The notes below the pieces were generated by a model. The model did not search any database. It saw nothing but the letters and a program-made list of their open reading frames with translations, and was not told where the DNA came from. The position numbers were made by a program, and so were the translations under genes. Of a DNA stretch of 64,000 nucleotides, positions 61,104-64,000 are shown piece by piece. The DNA is from JAVVHH01 sp965276815 (GTDB lineage: Bacteria; Pseudomonadota; Alphaproteobacteria; Acetobacterales; Acetobacteraceae). Each line of letters opens with the position of its first letter. Positions within the stretch are counted from its first letter, which is position 1. The stretch covers positions 532,587-596,586 of the forward strand of contig CBDIBE010000009.1 in NCBI GenBank assembly GCA_965276815.1. The letters are read 5' to 3'.

Positions 61104-61200
61104 CGGTGCCGATGATCGACGACCGGCCGATTTTCCATCTCGGCGTATCGTTTCTGGTCAGTTAGAACTCGCGGCCATGCCTCTCTGGGTCGCGGATTGC

Positions 61201-61542
61201 TCAACGGCTGAGCAGGCCGGCCATGAGCTGTTCATTGATGTCCGCGAGGAAGCCGAAATCCGGCTCGAGCCGCTCCATTTCGTGGAGCAAGGCGAAGCCC
61301 AGGTTGACAATCGAGCGGCGCAGCGGCGCCGGGAGTGCATTGGCGGGATCGGTCTGCAGCAACAGAACCGTGCGCCAGAGAAGACGGTTCTCCTCGAGCG
61401 CGCGGGTTTGCGCGACATCGCCCTGGCTTTGGCTGGCGCGCAAAGCGATTGATTGACGGCCAAAGATCGCTGCCTCTCGTCCGCGGGGCGAACGATCATT
61501 ATGATCGACCGAGTGATCCAGTACTGCGGTCACGCCAGACAT
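61201..61542 (-). CDS. flaF: Flagellar biosynthesis regulator FlaF
   Basis: 113 residues. The FlaF family pattern is visible in REAAIFGRQSIALRASQSQG, ENRLLWRTVLLLQTDPANAL and LRRSIVNLGFALLHEMER. FlaF is needed for flagellin secretion and filament assembly in alphaproteobacteria and acts opposite to FlbT. Its start overlaps flbT by 13 bases, so the two are coupled. It is the last gene of the flagellin unit. Confidence 0.87.
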   Translation of the reverse strand: MSGVTAVLDHSVDHNDRSPRGREAAIFGRQSIALRASQSQGDVAQTRALEENRLLWRTVLLLQTDPANALPAPLRRSIVNLGFALLHEMERLEPDFGFLADINEQLMAGLLSR

Positions 61543-61958
61543 GCCGAGGCCTCCTCAGCCGAGGACGAACCCCGGAGCACCTCCTCCTCATGGCGGATAA
61601 TACGCCGCGCGAGTTTCAGGGCAGTGTAGCACTCGCCAGCTTCGGCCGACGCGACCGCACGATCGATGATGTCTTGCGCGAGCGCTGAACTGGTCGCCGA
61701 TTTGAACGCGGCGGCCAAAGCGCGGGCGGTTTCCAGCCCGCGGATACGTTCCTCATCCGTCCCGATATACGCGGCTTGCAGGGCGAAGTAGAGGCGTCGT
61801 GCAGGCGTGTCGGCCGCCTCCGGCCGCATGATCTGCTTTCCAAACAAAAAGCGGGCGTGCGCCGTCAGCTCGATCCGGGCTTTGGTCCGGAACCTGATTG
61901 GGGCGCCATTGATGATCATCATTTCACCCTGGCGCAGTTCTAGTACGAGATTGGACAT
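61530..61958 (-). CDS. flbT: Flagellar biosynthesis repressor FlbT
   Basis: 142 residues. LVLELRQGEMMIINGAPIRF with ARFLFGKQIMRPEAADTPAR and RRLYFALQAAYIGTDE are FlbT hallmarks. In Caulobacter FlbT binds the 5' leader of flagellin mRNA and promotes its decay when the flagellum is incomplete. Here it follows the flagellin gene by 67 bases on the same strand. Confidence 0.9.
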   Translation of the reverse strand: MSNLVLELRQGEMMIINGAPIRFRTKARIELTAHARFLFGKQIMRPEAADTPARRLYFALQAAYIGTDEERIRGLETARALAAAFKSATSSALAQDIIDRAVASAEAGECYTALKLARRIIRHEEEVLRGSSSAEEASACLA

Positions 61959-62025
61959 TACCCTTGGCCTCTTGCTCGGGTTTGTTCAGGTTTCTGCGGG
62001 CGCAGCGCCTGGTGGCTACGAGGGG

Positions 62026-62916
62026 CTACTCGAACAGGCTCTGGAGCGTTGCCGGGGCCTGGCTCGCCAGCGGCAAAGTCTCGCCGCCGAGTTGCTGGCG
62101 GATCTGCAACGCGCGCAGCCGGGCCGCCTCTTTGCTCAGGTCGGTGTCGATCAGTACGCCCCAACCGCCATTCAGGCGGTCGATCTTGCCGTGGTTGAAA
62201 GCGATCGTGGTGTCGAGGAAGCGGGCTTCCGATCCAACCCGACGGAACTGATCGGCGATGCTGGTCTGCAATACCGAGAAAGCGCTGATCCCGGAGGTGC
62301 TGGTCAGCGCGAGCTTGGCCGAAGATTGCGCCGATTCAGCGAGGATCGCGCTGAAACTATCTTGCCTGGCTGCTGAGCGGGAAAAGCCGGAACCAATCAG
62401 GCCGGCCAAAGTATGGGGCAGGACGCTGCAATCCTCGGCGGAAAGCAGGCTGGTCGCGCCATCCTCGTCATGGATGATCGAGCGCGAGATCCCGGCGACA
62501 GGGCCTGTAGTCGAACCGAGCAGGCTCTGTCCACGGAAGCTCGACCCGTCAATCGTGTCGGCGACGTGGGACACTATGCGCTTGTAGGAAGAAATGTAGC
62601 AGTCGCGCTCGCTCGACGAGATCCGCGTATCACCGATGCGCTCCAGCAAGCGCCGGGTTTGCACGAGCGAGTCGGAGATGCCCGAGAGCGCGCGCAGTGC
62701 GCTGGCAATCAATCCCTTCGCGTGGCTCAACTGGGTGCTGATCGCCAAAAGGGCGCTGATGTCAGCATCCACGTGCCGTGCCAAGGGAACGGGACGATCC
62801 ACATCGAGCAGACGATCGCCGCTCTCCAGACGCGCCTCGCTTGGAACCATTCGGCCGCGGACCGAAGATACCGTACTGGCGGAGCGGCGCGTCGAACCTA
62901 ACTGTGCTGGCACCAT
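62026..62916 (-). CDS. Flagellin, short divergent form
   Basis: 296 residues from ATG 62916. The C-terminal domain is clear (DTDLSKEAARLRALQIRQQL then ASQAPATLQSLF), as is the amphipathic helix region with LSALLAISTQLSHAKGLIA-like periodicity (residues 50-110). The usual N-terminal start (SI-x-TN-x-x-A-x-x-A-x-x-x-L) is not recognisable and the first 25 residues are Ser/Arg rich. It may be a minor flagellin or have a divergent N terminus. The promoter must lie largely within the 3' end of mutY, only 47 bases away. Confidence 0.8.
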   Translation of the reverse strand: MVPAQLGSTRRSASTVSSVRGRMVPSEARLESGDRLLDVDRPVPLARHVDADISALLAISTQLSHAKGLIASALRALSGISDSLVQTRRLLERIGDTRISSSERDCYISSYKRIVSHVADTIDGSSFRGQSLLGSTTGPVAGISRSIIHDEDGATSLLSAEDCSVLPHTLAGLIGSGFSRSAARQDSFSAILAESAQSSAKLALTSTSGISAFSVLQTSIADQFRRVGSEARFLDTTIAFNHGKIDRLNGGWGVLIDTDLSKEAARLRALQIRQQLGGETLPLASQAPATLQSLFE

Positions 62917-62963
62917 CAAAGGACAACCCCCTTTAAGCAAGTTCACTAGCCCTGGGGGATGTT

Positions 62964-64000
62964 TTACGTGTCGACTCTTAACGCAGTCTGAATAAACGGG
63001 CCTGAATCTCTCGCCACGCGAACACATTTGTGCATCACCGAGGGAAGCGCTTCGCCGGCCAAATCTGCGCTGTCTCGGAGCAGGCCCGGCGCCTCGATGC
63101 GGGGAACCCACGCCGCATAGACATCGAGATGCAACTCGAAATGGGTGACGCCGTGGCGCACTTCGCCCGCTAATCGCCAATCCGCGGACTGGGGAGCCTG
63201 GCCGAGCGCCTCCCAGCGCGGCCAGGGCCGGTCACGCCACGCCGCTCCAGGCAGTTCCAGCATCCCGCCCAGCAGGCCACTGGGCGGCCGGCGGCGCAGC
63301 AACACCTGACCGGCCGAATCGGCGAGCCAGAAATGCGCGCCATAGCGAAGCGGCCGCTTTGGTTTCGGCGCCTTGCGCGGCAGTTCCGCCGCCAGCCCGG
63401 CGGCTTGACCAGCACAGGCGCCGCGCCACGGGCAAAGGGCGCAGGTGGGCGCGCGAGGCGTGCAGATCGTCGCGCCGAGATCGAACAACGCCTGGGTGAA
63501 GTCCGCGGGTTGCGCCCGCGCGGCCGGGTCGTCGCCAAGCCGGCTGGCCGCATCGGCGATTTCCGCCCTGGCGCCGGGCAGCGAAGCAGTCACGGCGAAG
63601 ATGCGGGCGGCCACGCGCTCCACGTTCCCGTCCACCGGCACGGCCGGGACGCCGAACGCGATACTGGCCACCGCGGCGGCCGTGTAGGCGCCGACCCCAG
63701 GCAGCGCGCGCAGCCCGGCTATATCCATGGGAAAGCCGCCAAGCTGCGCCACGACCTGGGCGCAGGCGTGCAGGTTGCGGGCGCGCGCGTAATAACCAAG
63801 ACCCGCCCATGCCTCCATCACCTCGGCCTCTGGCGCCGCCGCAAGCGCTTGCACGCCCGGGAAGCGGCGCAGGAACCGCTCGTAATACGGCACGACCGCG
63901 GTCACCGTCGTCTGCTGCAGCATGATTTCGCTCAGCCAAACGTGATATGGGTCCGGACATTCGCCGGGCTGCGCGCGCCACGGCATGGCCCGGCGGTGGC
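62964..64000 (-). CDS. mutY: A/G-specific adenine glycosylase, 5' end outside the window
   Basis: The frame runs to the right window edge (HRRAMPWRAQPGE is visible before the ATG at 63986), so the true start lies beyond 64000. The catalytic Glu is in SEIMLQQTTV, the helix-hairpin-helix in LRALPGVGAYTAAAVAS, and the catalytic Asp in VPVDGNVERVA. The iron-sulfur cluster is C-x6-C-x2-C-x5-C in CTPRAPTCALCPWRGAC. A C-terminal NUDIX-like domain (LLRRRPPSGLLGGMLELPG) recognises 8-oxoG. It removes adenine mispaired with 8-oxoguanine. Confidence 0.95.
   Translation of the reverse strand, partial: HRRAMPWRAQPGECPDPYHVWLSEIMLQQTTVTAVVPYYERFLRRFPGVQALAAAPEAEVMEAWAGLGYYARARNLHACAQVVAQLGGFPMDIAGLRALPGVGAYTAAAVASIAFGVPAVPVDGNVERVAARIFAVTASLPGARAEIADAASRLGDDPAARAQPADFTQALFDLGATICTPRAPTCALCPWRGACAGQAAGLAAELPRKAPKPKRPLRYGAHFWLADSAGQVLLRRRPPSGLLGGMLELPGAAWRDRPWPRWEALGQAPQSADWRLAGEVRHGVTHFELHLDVYAAWVPRIEAPGLLRDSADLAGEALPSVMHKCVRVARDSGPFIQTALRVDT

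Overview
The window reads as a GC-rich alphaproteobacterial chromosome segment. The clues are a flagellin-flbT-flaF group, a DUF2842 protein, a GTTC-N7-GTTC LexA-type site and a CCA-encoding tRNA-Pro(CGG). A Rhodospirillales/Acetobacteraceae-like host is my inference and is not shown directly. Almost every base is coding, and many genes overlap by ATGA or TGATG.

Positions 1-31.6 kb are a large CoA-thioester catabolic region. It holds two adenylate-forming acyl-CoA ligases, two acyl-CoA dehydrogenases, four enoyl-CoA hydratase/isomerases, three intact family III CoA-transferases plus two truncated ones, a CitE/HpcH-like lyase, two MmgE/PrpD proteins, an ACAD10-like phosphotransferase and an SDR. 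It also has two GntR regulators and two periplasmic substrate-binding proteins (SBPs) of the LivK type, with debris of at least one more and no permease or ATPase. A compact operon at 16.6-23.9 kb adds two 3-hydroxyisobutyrate-dehydrogenase-like enzymes, a carboxymuconolactone-decarboxylase-like protein, a cyclase-family hydrolase, a metallo-beta-lactamase-fold hydrolase and an orphan molybdenum hydroxylase large subunit. Together they suggest import of organic acids, activation to CoA esters, beta-oxidation-like steps and C-C cleavage. The substrate cannot be read from sequence.

Positions 31.6-42 kb are a decay and rearrangement zone. It has a Uma2-type protein, a crippled IS3-family (IS407-like) element, a possibly frameshifted NAD(P)-binding protein, transketolase, a MarR/hydrolase pair and an SDR with a premature stop. 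It also has 5'- or 3'-truncated LysR and AraC regulators, a luciferase-like small protein, another SDR and a scrap of an Ldh_2-type dehydrogenase.

Positions 42-51.1 kb hold two divergent units. Leftward are a sulfatase, a GMC oxidoreductase collapsed by an internal deletion, and the large and small subunits of aconitase X. Rightward are a TRAP transporter (SBP, small and large membrane subunits) and a PHP-like DUF3604 protein. This looks like a dedicated uptake and processing system for a small, possibly sulfated, hydroxy acid, and I consider it the most interesting system in the window. A tyrosine-recombinase fragment lies antisense under the DUF3604 3' end.

Positions 51.1-64 kb are more housekeeping in character: a hypothetical protein behind a LexA-like box, a cytoplasmic-looking penicillin-acylase-family protein overlapping a haloacid dehalogenase, tRNA-Pro, the ugpBAEC glycerol-3-phosphate importer, DUF2842, apt, a TctC/Bug-like exported protein, flaF, flbT, a flagellin and the 5'-incomplete mutY.
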